Assembly (NCBI GenBank): GCA_000697055.1
Contig: JNDT01001786.1
Span: forward strand, 1-55,728
DNA: 55,728 nucleotides
Direction: 5' to 3'
Source: Saksenaea vasiformis B4078
Lineage: Eukaryota; Mucoromycota; Mucoromycetes; Mucorales; Saksenaeaceae
Part shown: positions 1-9,932 of the stretch, one piece after another
How positions within the stretch are numbered: position 1 is the first letter of the stretch
Layout: each line of letters opens with the position of its first letter
Translations under genes and position numbers: made by a program
The notes under the pieces: model-generated
Seen by the model: the letters and a program-made list of their open reading frames with translations, nothing else
The model's database searches: none
What the model was told of the DNA's origin: nothing

Positions 1-565
1 AATTTGCACACGTGCGATTACTTATTCTCCTCAGTAGTTAACATGTATAACGTCTTCAGCTAGCAGTATAGAATACATTTCCCACATATTTAAGGGGCTG
101 GCAACGACTGGTTGATATCGTTTCTTTGATTCCTCGGGAACACGATACCTCTATGCTAGATAATATTCATTTCGTAAGACACTGATTGTATCTTTTCTGG
201 TTATTTCTCTGGTTCATTCTTGAGGAATGAATACCTTACATAATTCGGCGTTAGGTGCGGATGCGAGTGTGGATGAATGCAGATGCGGGTGTGGATGAAT
301 GTAGATGCATAGATGCGGTCGGTTGGATGGGCCATACGCACACAAGCATATGCACACGGGATGGAAAAGATTTGGAGGAAAAAAAGAAAAAAGGAAAACG
401 GAAGAGCGATTATGAACACGAAGACTATGAAACAGCTACAGATTAGCGAGAACCAAGGAGTAATGAAGATCAACAGCGCGTTGTGACCCAGCTGTGACCC
501 AGCCAAAGGTTAAGCGGGCGGGTTGTGACCCGTGTAACCATCGTTGTGATTCTCGCTTATAATAC
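1..565. other. Intergenic, low-complexity start of window
   Basis: No gene is supported. At about 257-325 a roughly 22-nt unit containing GTGTGGATGAATG is repeated imperfectly two to three times. At 480-540 a TGTGACCC motif recurs three times. The open frames on both strands here are short and low in complexity and look like chance. Confidence 0.5.
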
Positions 566-1356
566 TGTTTATCGAACAAGTTTTTACCCTAATCTATATA
601 AATTTTGCGTCCATGAGCAGCCACTTTTACGCTAAGAAAAGAATCAAATATGCGTTCGTTAATACATAAGTTGGCAACAAATTCATACACTACTTACATC
701 AGCGCGGCCCCTCCATGGACGTGAAATTCATATAGACAGCATAACAATTTGTTCATGGTTAGTAAATGGAAATAATGCTTGGATGTCATTTTATTTACCC
801 CCGAAGGGTAGTTCCATGAATTCATGGATGCCGCACCCCGCACCGTGATGGGTGGGAGTGGGAGAAGGGAGAAGATTGGCACAGAATAGTGACCAATTGT
901 TACGCACTGCAGAGGACTTGAAGCGATTCAACGTCCAGCGATCTATTGTACAAGATGAGTGATGCTGAGCGCGACAACATTTATTTTACTTATTTAAGTG
1001 ATGGGTCATAAACGCCACCACAGCCGAGACGGTTCGGGACAGAGGTCATACAGGCTAAACAATACATCAAAAGACATGAGTGATTCTGGGTGCGTATCCC
1101 AGTAAAAGTACCTACCGGGGATGTAAAATGAACAGAGCCAAAGAAAAAAAAAGAATTCATGCGTCCCTTTAAATACTCTCACTTTACGCGTTCCGATTGG
1201 CGCGTTGGAGAACCTATTACAATGAACCAGCGCAATACACCTTTGATTTAGAAGTAAAGGTACCTGAGACTCTGCGCAAAAGCTCTCGAGTACCCACTGC
1301 AAGATTGATTTGGTACCAGCGCAAAGTAGTATTTAGATGACACAAATGTGTATTCA
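566..1356 (+). repeat. Dispersed repeat family R1, plus-strand copy with unique-type tail
   Basis: This stretch aligns by eye over nearly its whole length with 38157-38821 in the same orientation. It starts with a TTTTTAC...AAATTTTGCGTCCATGAG head, passes through GTTCATGGTTAGTAAATGGAA and an ACCCCCGAAGGGTA-like block, and ends with GATTTGGTACCAGCGCAAAG followed by GTGTATTCAAA. It contains no convincing coding sequence, so it is probably a non-autonomous mobile element. Heads of the same family recur at about 28.4, 35.3, 39.2, 44.3, 45.0 and 48.9 kb. Confidence 0.75.
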
Positions 1357-1439
1357 AAAACATACGATATTTCCAAAGATATAATCAGGAATAAAAGATT
1401 CTTTCTGCTGTATTGTTCCGACAGCTTATATAAACCTGT

Positions 1440-1740
1440 ATCATCCGTTTAGGGCTCCTAATACTGAACTGACTGTACCGACAACCATACTGAACTGTAC
1501 TGAACTGTTGTAGGTCGGTATAACAGGTTGTACCGAACTATCAGTGGCCAGTACAGATTTCGTACTGATTTTAAAAAACCGTCAGTATTCAGTTTGAGTA
1601 TATAAACCATACTGACTTTATACTGTACTGACTTTGTACCGTACCGACTTTGTACTGTGCCAATTTCTTATTATATCAACTTCTTATTGTACCAACTTCT
1701 TATTATACCGACTTCTGTCTGTAACACTTGTTTTTATATA
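1440..1740. repeat. Degenerate tandem repeat rich in TACTGACTTTGTAC
   Basis: About 300 bp are built from diverged 15-20 nt units such as ACTGACTTTGTACCGTACC and ACTTCTTATTGTACCA. Copies differ at several positions, so this is an old or relaxed minisatellite. It is not coding. Nothing else recognisable lies between it and the pseudogene at 2505. Confidence 0.6.
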
Positions 1741-2504
1741 AAACTCTTTACCTTTGACTTTCTACATTACTCTACATTCGCAAGCATGCATATATATATG
1801 TTCTTGTGCGAATGTTTTATGCGTTTAACATAAGTGAATGCCATAATAGCCGTAATCAGTGAAAGAGATTAATTAATTTCAACGTCAAAACAGAAAAGCA
1901 TTTGAGATGTTCATGTGCATAAAATAGATGGAGGTGTCATTTATTGGTAATTGGAATTTGCATGTCGATTAGTTACAATGGCAGTACAAACAAAACGCGG
2001 CTCAATAGTAGTAGTGGTAGGCAGCAAAAGAAAGAAAAAGGGAATTTGAGATATTTTTTTTTTTGTTGGATCAGCCGCATGCACTTAAATCACTACCAAA
2101 TAAGAGGTGTTTGAAATTTTCGATGACGCGGATTTTTGACTGCTAATCCTGGTGGACTTCCTCTACAGATGTCTTGTAGGAAAATGTTTGCGTCCCGAAG
2201 AAAAATTTTTGCGTAAAAGGTTTGATTGTGGGGAAGCTATTTCATGGCAAAATTCTTGTAGAAGAAGCAATTGTTGGCAAAAGTCGCTTGTAGAAAAATA
2301 CTTGTAAATAAAGTTCAGTATGGATCGATCTAAGTTAAGTAACCACTAAAGAAGAACATAAGTGACGAATACTGAAGTAAAGCATATTCTACTATTCACG
2401 ATCGTGTGGTACAGATAATCTGACTTTGACGCTGGAGTTCAAGTTAAGTAAAAAATTTTAGTTTTTTTTCTTCTAGTTCCCTTTCTCGTCTAAAACAACA
2501 AACA

Positions 2505-3317
2505 ATGCGGTGCGATATCCGACATCTTGTAAAGGAATTTCTAATAAAATATACTAGATCCCAATGTGAATATTGCGAAAAAGACTTTTGAACGCCTTCT
2601 GCCCTGCAGAAGCATATTAAGAACAAGCACCCGGACAATTATGAGCCCAAAAAGCCAGGTCCTTCGAAACGTCACACGATTGAGACAAAGAGAAAGGCAG
2701 ATCATGAATATTATGAACGGAATAAAGCATACATCAAGGAAAACCGTAAGAGGCACAGGCTCCAACAATCGCACGAATCGTGGCTCGCCTTCATGGAAAG
2801 CGAATACGACGCGCAAACCGTGCAAGAAGACTTGGGAATGTCTTTCGCATATGCGAAAGGTATCCTGAATGATCTGGGGAAAGAACCGGAGCCAGGCGCT
2901 GAAGATTTCCACATGCAAGTCTTAAGAGATGACGTACCAGATCATTTACAGACATTAACCGAAGTATCTACACGTAGATACTCATATCTTCTGTACTTTG
3001 CAAAGGAAATTTGCCATGTCCATTGGCCAGAATATATGGATCGGTTCAAGGAAGAACGAGACGATTGGCATCAAAACATTTCAGAGAGTCGCAAAAAAAT
3101 GATAACCTTCCAAATACCATTTCACATGAGTGATGGCAAGTATGCGCGCTTACTTAGGAATCTTGTTCCTAGAATTACTGCAGCAAACGAAATGCTTGCA
3201 CGTGACGAAAACACGGCATGTAATAGGTTTGAAGTAATGGCAACGAGTGTTCAGTGTATAATGTCGTTAACAAGTACTACTAGGAGGAATACTACTAGGA
3301 CCAATATAGTGAAATAA
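2505..3317 (+). pseudogene. C2H2 zinc-finger protein with an in-frame stop in the finger
   Basis: An ATG at 2505 opens a frame that runs to a stop at 3315-3317, interrupted once by TGA at 2589-2591. The TGA falls inside a textbook C2H2 finger: CEYC at 2565-2576, then twelve codons of which one is the TGA, then H-IKNK-H ending near 2627. Reading through it gives about 270 residues: a finger near residues 21-41, a basic Lys/Arg-rich stretch, then a region containing SEYDAQTVQEDLGMSFAYAK that I do not recognise. The simplest reading is a gene killed or 5'-truncated by a CGA-to-TGA change. An intact protein could still start at the ATG at 2793. Function unknown; a host regulator or a transposon-derived protein are both possible. 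Confidence 0.55.
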
Positions 3318-4103
3318 TCACTTCAGATTGATGACCCCTAATCGCTATACTTATTGAGATAAGTCATAATAAAAAAATTGTAGCGGAAATCAAAACATAT
3401 ATTACAGAAGAGAGTATAAGGAGCTACGTTTTGAGGTAAAAATGAAAGAAAAGTAATTTTTTGAAGTGTTTGTCAAAAGTTTGCAAGCTTACCTAAAAAT
3501 GGGCAAAAACCAAAGGGTTTAACCTTGAGAAATCGTCCATTTTCACCGCATTTCTGACCAAAAAATTTCCTCTAAAAAAAACACCAAACAGATAGAGCAA
3601 AATGAGCAGATCAAGAAAATATTACCGGTTATTCGTTCATGTAAATGCTACAGGAGGAACACACAAACAAAGAAAAGTCTTTTGGTGAGGTTTGGTTAGC
3701 AAACAACTTATACCTTCCATATTGGAACGAAGTTCGTCCGTTTGATTCGCTGGATTAAATGGTGCAAGCTCTATTATTAGCCTTGTCGTTGTGTGGACAA
3801 GCGATTATTGGGTGGCAACGTATTGTTAGTTTTAACCTGCGTTACTAGATGCAACAAGTTCTGTATATTGTTTCTAATATTTTCCCTGTCTTCGAGTGGG
3901 ACACTCTGTGGAAGTCGGGCCACAGTCTGCGTGATCTTCCTGAGATCGTCAAGTAGAGATGCATTCGCATTCTATCTGTTGTAGCAGACGTGTCTGTTGA
4001 CGCTATTGCGACATCTGCTTCATACGACGCAGTTATATCATGGAAATTGTAAGGTACAACTATTTAAATATGATGGAAATAAGTTGAATACATCCTGATA
4101 GCC
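3318..4103. other. Intergenic, nothing recognised
   Basis: This AT-rich stretch lies between the zinc-finger pseudogene and the MULE relic. One 63-residue open frame at 3793-3984 has no recognisable feature. It may include the 3' flank of the MULE, but I could not find a terminal inverted repeat by eye. Confidence 0.4.
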
Positions 4104-5990
4104 TTAAAGTCGCCTACCTTCACAAAGGGTCAGTTCATGACTGTATCTTTTAAGCAAGTACATGTGCTTGCAAGGTAAGCGTCGCCTTGTGTAATCGCGG
4201 CAGTCGCAAGATATCACGTTTTCGGTGTCGTGTTCGACAGTGACCGCATAACTGCATCCTTCAGAGGTGAATGAGCGTATACGAAATCTTGGAATGCTGC
4301 TGTCTTCTACTATCCAGTCTTCCAAGACTTCATCTGCTATCTGCGCAGCGTTTATCTCCCGTTTCCTTTTCGCTCGTTCCGCGGGAGACATGCGTCCGAT
4401 GTTCAGGCGAAGTCGACAAACAGCATTCTTTAGATCGGTCTCCACATCGTTCACCAGGATATATATATCAAACGGTCCATTCTCCTGTTTGGTCTCAGTT
4501 GCAGATACGTGGTCTTTAATTGGTTATGCCAGCTCTCAATATAATTGTTTGTCGACATGTAATGAAATATTTCAGGCTGAAATGCAGCAGCCCAGTTCCG
4601 AAATTTATCATTGATTAACCATTGTGTTCGAAAGTAGTTCAAGAATTCCGTGTGACGAATGTACTTATTAATGAAGCTGCTGAGCTTCTGAAGGAATACG
4701 TTGGAGCTTCCTTCCCACATCAACCCTTTCAAATCCGTGATAATCGCTTTATGTTCTGCATTGTTTAAAGCTGAACTTCCTGAATTTGTCCCACGGTGCA
4801 TCAGATGTTTGCAAAACATTGTCATGAGCAATTACTATCTTAAACCTACCAAGCTTAACTTTTTTGCGAATCTGATCCATCCATGCACGAGAGACGTGAA
4901 ACAGACACAACTGTATGGTCGCAGAAGGGAAAGCTTCACGTATCGCGTTTTCCTCTACCCAGCTGCAATCAATTGTGAATCTTACAATGTCTCTCACGCC
5001 AAGTCCTTTCAAGAACTCAAACCAATCTTTTAGAGGATCCATTGAGCGATCCGTTTTGAACAAATACGCAACAGGACAGCCTCGGTGAGTCTCCTTATGG
5101 CGAATTACGATGGTGTACAAGATTCCATCGCTTTTACCTGCCGTGTCATGTGTCGCATCAAGTGAAACAGCTTTCGTATCTTCGTCAAGGAGCAAGGCCT
5201 TTTGCCATGGTGATAGAAAGCCGAATGTATACAAAATTTCAAAATCCATGAAAACATCAAATCCTTTTGACTGGAGTTCATGCATCCAAAGCTTTACTGA
5301 TTTCACCTCATCAGTATCCCTTTGGTATGCAGAGACTTTCGCTTTGCGGTACAGGTAGTATATTTCGTCAGGGTTTACTGCTTGATCCCGGTGAATGATT
5401 GCCGTGTCTGTAGAGGTTTCATTCTGGGAAGAAGCATCAATATCCATAAAGGATCTTTGCAGGGCACGTCGAATGGAATGGTGATTGTAGCCCTCCATGA
5501 TGCGGGAAAGGATGAGATCTTTCATAGTTTTCGAAAGACTGAGGTACTGAAGATCATCAACAGAGCCAGGGGAGTGATTGTGTGTACCATCAAGTGAAAT
5601 GGTAACAATCTCTGGACTCTGCTTCTTACACACAACAATCAAACGCGCTTTACATTGTATCTTCTTGCTGAGTTTCTGGATATGTCTTCTCGAAGGATTA
5701 CCACTCGAATTCCCCTCCTTACGAGCAGGCATGCCACCACGATGACAGAAATACACGGACCTCCATAAATTAGGTGTAGTTCTTGGGCGTTTCGCTGGCG
5801 GGTTGACGCGAGTTCTCGAGGAATCCATCTGCACGTCACCAGAAACAGAATTTACTGTCTTATGATGAACGTATGCAACACCGTGCTTCTCATTCATAGA
5901 CTCAATGACTTTCTGACATTCGCTGGTTGCAACCACTTGTTCAGGCACTTCGGGCTGATAAGGGTAAATGATAAGTGGCGTATGGTTCAT
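4104..5990 (-). pseudogene. MULE-type (Mutator-like) transposase, frameshifted
   Basis: Three overlapping minus-strand frames join into one MULE transposase of about 610 residues. The N-terminal part (5990-4790) has a FAR1/GCM-like zinc-binding region ending in DGTHNHSPG. The catalytic core follows: SLDATHDT gives the first Asp and FTIDCSWVEENAI with the LCLFHV motif gives the second. The next frame (to about 4454) holds NNYIESWHNQLK, which carries the Glu. The last frame (4454-4104) holds a SWIM zinc finger, CDCRDYTRRRLPCKH. Two frameshifts break it: a net one-base shift near 4765-4780, and a two-base gain in an (AT)n run at 4459-4468 that splits a RLIYI/LVNDVE stretch. The domain order and DDE residues are complete, so the copy is fairly recent but dead. 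No terminal inverted repeats were identified. Confidence 0.85.
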
Positions 5991-7993
5991 GGTAAAGAAG
6001 TAATAATGCTCAGGGACGCGCAGGGACGCAGTAAAACAAAAAAAGAGAAAATTGCGTCATCAATAGTGACTTCATACTGCGGCTTAGCACTTGAGGTTGT
6101 TTAGAAGACCGCCTATTTGGTGGTGATTTAAGTAAATGGTTATGTAACACAGGAATACAGCTTTGTAAATATTCCCAGCCATCTAACCGTGCTTGAAAAC
6201 GATGGATCGACTGCTATTCTCCTGGGTGGCCATGGGTGCTTCCGGGCTAAGGCTTCGCGGACGCAGGTCTAGAAGGCGGCTAGTTCGCATGCGAGCTAGC
6301 GGTACCCACGAATATGGCATTATATTGCATCTATATACGAGGACGAGGCGTCATCAAAGGTTCATTTAATTAAATGACGACGTGCTCTAGACCAGCCGTT
6401 GACATGCCTTGTGCATGTACTTGATGACCGCCCTCGACGTGCAGCGATGCGCAATGAGGAAGTAATGAGAAGGCAATAAAGAAGACAGGTAGGTTTGAAG
6501 ACGTGTTCTTATAGATGATTGACCTCTTCCAGAATGAGGAGTACCTTTGCTATCCATTGCAGTCCCCTGAATGATGTTATACGAAGTACGGAAAATGATC
6601 AACGCTACACAGCATGGCTTTCGTAAGCGCTCCAGCCCAATTGACTGATTGCATCGCCATTTAATTATTCATCTAACATTATTCATACTATACCAGTCCG
6701 CGACCACGCATGCACTAGTATTTTTCATCAGCGAATATGAATCAGAGTCAGTAATAACGGAATCACTCTACGTTGGCCTCCGCCTCTAAGCTCAAGTTTC
6801 ATGGTTACAATGACTATACGAGTATGGTTTTTACGATAGAATTCATACCAGTGGCTATCGCTTTTTACCATACTCGTGGTGCAGTTGGTTATCTTGTTGA
6901 ATATCTTTTGATCAGAGTGCAATAAAACAATTAGTCACCGCTTATAGATCGCTGTTTGGATCTAAACTGAGAGAAAACGATGTCAAGATCTTGCAGGTGG
7001 CAACATCTTTGTATCGAATCAAGCAGATGTTTTACATGAACGGAATAGTACACGCAAATTACAACACTGAATATGACGAGAATGTGCATACAAATTGCAG
7101 TAGCTAAACTCAAGTGGCATAGCATTTTAGAAACGTGCATCACCAGTTTCATGTTGCACGTGAAACCAATCATCGTAGGATTGAGAACAAAATAAGGTAC
7201 ACTTTTCCGGAAGTTAATATACTGAGGGGGAACACAGCCAATGGGATAGACGATATTCCGGAAATCGGTTGGAGCTATCAAGGCGGTTAGCCAGAGACAG
7301 TGTACCAAGACTCTACCTAGCTGACGCCTGTCAGGGCATTCGCATGTAACGTGCAATAGTTCATCGTTTTCGTCGAGACAGTACTGTCGCTTCCATTTGT
7401 TCGGGCGCTTGCTTAGGTACTTCTTTCTAATGAACAATTTCTAACGTTTAGCCTTTCGTCGCGTTTGGTTGCAGATTATACATACTTGTGGTTGCAAATG
7501 CGTATATTAGGATCACGCAGTTGGATAGTGTCGTTATGACAGATGCTACAGACCCTTCTGGTCTTATACTCATCTGCACATATCACCGGGCATCGCCGAG
7601 CCAAGACTTTGCGAAACGTATACATAGAATAGCAATTAAGAATTTAATATTATGGTGCATTCGGCCAATAATTTAAAACTTTTTTGCCAAAGTTCTAACG
7701 CCTAAGGAATTTTATAGAGTAAACATTTGGTGATGAAATTTGATGTTTCTGATAGAGGAAACCTCAAAGAATAAGGGAATTCAAATATAATTTGATTTGG
7801 TTTGGAAAATAAATTTCCTTAGGCTTTCGAAGTTGGGGTCTCAGCGACGATTGTAGCAGGGATGAAAAAAATTGAGACATCCTGGTTCTGTTTTTCAGAA
7901 ATAAACTCGAGTCTCACGAATTCTCTCGTTATCCATCTCGGCGCCAACAGACATCTCATAATGATTACAAGACATTTCACTAACCGTAATAAT
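5991..7993. other. Intergenic, mostly unassigned
   Basis: No gene is supported. A near-palindrome centred on TCGCATGCGA lies at 6280-6299. A minus-strand open frame at 6931-7437 contains DELLHVTCECPDR, faintly like the C-terminal knuckle of LINE reverse transcriptases, but it is too weak to call. The section from 7680 to 7990 is AT-rich 3' flank of the Fanzor relic. Confidence 0.4.
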
Positions 7994-7995
7994 CT

Positions 7996-8030
7996 AAATC
8001 CCTAAAAGGGAAACCGGATTCGTACCGGTG
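7996..8030 (-). ncRNA. Candidate guide-RNA scaffold hairpins at the Fanzor 3' end
   Basis: Read on the minus strand, ACCGG-7 nt-CCGGT (8029-8013) is followed at once by CCCTTTTAGGG (8010-8000), both inside the last 12 codons of the Fanzor. TnpB/Fanzor guide RNAs typically overlap or follow the 3' end of the nuclease gene, so the position fits. I infer the role from position and structure only. These could be chance hairpins. Confidence 0.35.
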
Positions 8031-8224
8031 ATAGTTGTTTGTGAGCGCAAGAACACGGTAGGTCGACCATAACCCTTCCAGGCAATCCAAAACAAGTTCT
8101 TGCTAGCATTTACATCCCGTTGCCAAAGTGTTCTACAGCGTTTACAAGCTAGTACACCATGGTGTGAGATTAAATCCTTGGTCGTGACTTTTTCGAGGCA
8201 TCTGCCGTGGCAATTGTTACAAAT

Positions 8225-8272
8225 CTAGAGAACATTTGAATACTCAACAATAGAAAAATTGCTTAAACTTAC
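8225..8272 (-). other. 48-nt intron in the Fanzor relic
   Basis: On the minus strand the intron opens with GTAAGT after codon CAA and closes with TTCTCTAG before ATT. Joining the exons restores SSQ-ICNNC exactly as family members read. Reading through instead ends the protein before its zinc finger. Confidence 0.85.
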
Positions 8273-9185
8273 TTGAGAGCTCAGATATTCGCCTACTGCC
8301 ACCGCTAGTAGTTCTCCTCTATGTTCGCGTCGCTTCAACCCTTTCCAACACTTGTTCACCACGTTCTTACGCTTTCCTTTGTATGTCATCTTTTTGGCAA
8401 ACATCGCATCCTCGAAAACGATGAGAGGCATTTTTGTCGTCTCCTGAAATGCTGTTTGCTTCCAATTTTTGGGGCGACTGCCTGGGCGTAGGGTAGACCT
8501 TTCTGTTGACATGGCCTGCGCTGGAACTCTTCCCCTATGAATTTCTTTAGTTTTCATACATTTACAACTTCCATCATACTTTTCGACCTCCAAGACCGGC
8601 TTCCTCCTCTTTTTTTTTGCGCCTTCGCTTGCGTTCCTTACGATTCGCTTTTGTCTTCTTTCTTTTCGCCGATTATATTTTTTCCCACCGTCGACGAGTA
8701 TGTTCACCATTTCTTCCATGGCCCTCTGTCTTCCCTGACAATTTCTGAATCGGCTTTCTGCCGTCGATGGACCATAAAAACCAAAAACCTGCTCCAAGTG
8801 CTAGTATACATAACGAAAATGGTTATTGTACCGCTTTTCAAGCTGTGTCTTCCCCGTAGGCATCTCTGTTTCAATGTCTTTGATGCGAGCGGTCTTCTTT
8901 GCAGCATCCATCGCCCGTTGACGTCGAAATACTCCGGTATATGTATAATACTCTGCGGTCGAGCAACGACGGATTTCATGAGAGTTCGTTCCCTCGCCGT
9001 GTGATGCGGTAAACACCTGGCTGACCCCTGGATCAATAGCACACGGAAGGAAATGTTTTTGGATCTCTGTTTGCACCCTGGAAACGTTTTTTACCCTTGC
9101 AAACTGCAAGTCAACCGCGAAACCGTCAGTCAATATTTGATTAGTGAACATGTATCTTTCGGAATTTTGGAGGGGTTCGATGCTA

Positions 9186-9930
9186 CAGTGGGCGCGCGTT
9201 ATAATTATACTTTCGGTGAGGAGAAAAGTCGATAACTTAAGCGAGAATATCTAGATCGAACTTAATCCCCGCCAGTATAAGTCGAAGCAAACCTTTCATT
9301 GTAGTACCCAGAGGGGCCTTTATGGATCAATGCCTTTTACATATCGTTAGACTGCACAAGTGCATGTACCTGATCTTATTTTCCATAATATGCTTTCGTA
9401 GATTTGCATTATTATTAAGTGATAGCAAACGGAAGCGCGCACACGTATAAATGATTCGAGAAATGCAAAACACTTTCCTGTCTGATCCTTTTGCTCCAGT
9501 CGCCATATTCCAGAATCTGTTCCATAACATCCTAGCTATCACCAGATGAACTTGTAAGAATCTTGTTGTTACATGACTCTTACCTCGAACCTTGATCTGT
9601 TGCTTTCAAGGAGTCTGAGAGAGTCTGAATGTACCGCACAAAGTACCTAGCAGGCAGCAACCACGGATTATATTAGAATAAATTGCAAAGGCCAATCTAA
9701 AGTATGATCCTCAACATTTCCATAGATTACACATGAATTGATGTTCCGACAACTAAACTACTTTAGTTCGGTTAATCTATTTCACCTATTATATTTTTCC
9801 AAAATTCTATAACTTAAAACTTAAGCGAAATGTGTTATATTAAGGCCTGAACGGCATAAGGAAAAGAAGGATCATATAACTTTACCGAGAATATAAGTTT
9901 ATCAAGTATAATTATAACGCGCGCCCACTG
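9186..9930. mobile_element. 745-bp mariner-type element with 27-bp perfect TIRs
   Basis: Terminal repeats at 9186-9212 and 9904-9930 are perfect inverted copies over 27 bp, beginning CAGTGGGCGCGCG. Each is flanked by TA (9184-9185 and 9931-9932), the target duplication of Tc1/mariner elements. The interior has no transposase-like frame, so the element is non-autonomous. It sits at the point where the Fanzor coding sequence ends, which indicates insertion into that gene or into an already damaged copy. Confidence 0.85.
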
Positions 9931-9932
9931 TA

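Larger units (their letters stand above)
7994..9183 (-). pseudogene. Fanzor-type (TnpB-like) RNA-guided nuclease, C-terminal half, decayed
   Basis: Exons are 9183-8273 and 8224-7994, around a 48-nt GTAAGT...CTCTAG intron. The first exon carries CAIDPGVSQVFTAS (RuvC-I Asp), a long Lys/Arg-rich segment, then PLIVFEDAMF and the Gly-Lys stretch usual before RuvC-II in Fanzors. It ends in AVAVGEYLSSQ, matching the alternative-Glu motif D-E-[FY]-x-T-S of Fanzors. Splicing adds ICNNCHGRCLE...CKRCRTLW (four-Cys zinc finger) and QRDVNASKN, the RuvC-III Asp motif. All catalytic positions can thus be read. A TAG at 8801-8803 interrupts the frame between VY and HLEQVFGFYG. The coding sequence stops abruptly at a mariner-type insertion at 9184, and the N-terminal half is not found in frame beyond it. 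Fanzors are eukaryotic relatives of TnpB that cut DNA with a guide RNA and usually ride on transposons. The family call is firm; this copy is very likely inactive. Confidence 0.85.

Noticed and set aside
6931..7437. Minus-strand frame with DELLHVTCECPDR, resembling the C-terminal knuckle of LINE reverse transcriptases
   Set aside because: Only one of the two expected N-terminal cysteines is present, and no reverse transcriptase or endonuclease motif lies upstream.
7985..8030. Hairpin-rich stretch considered as a tRNA because of a GGATTCG-like motif
   Set aside because: No cloverleaf, anticodon arm or A and B boxes with proper spacing could be formed; it lies inside the Fanzor coding end.
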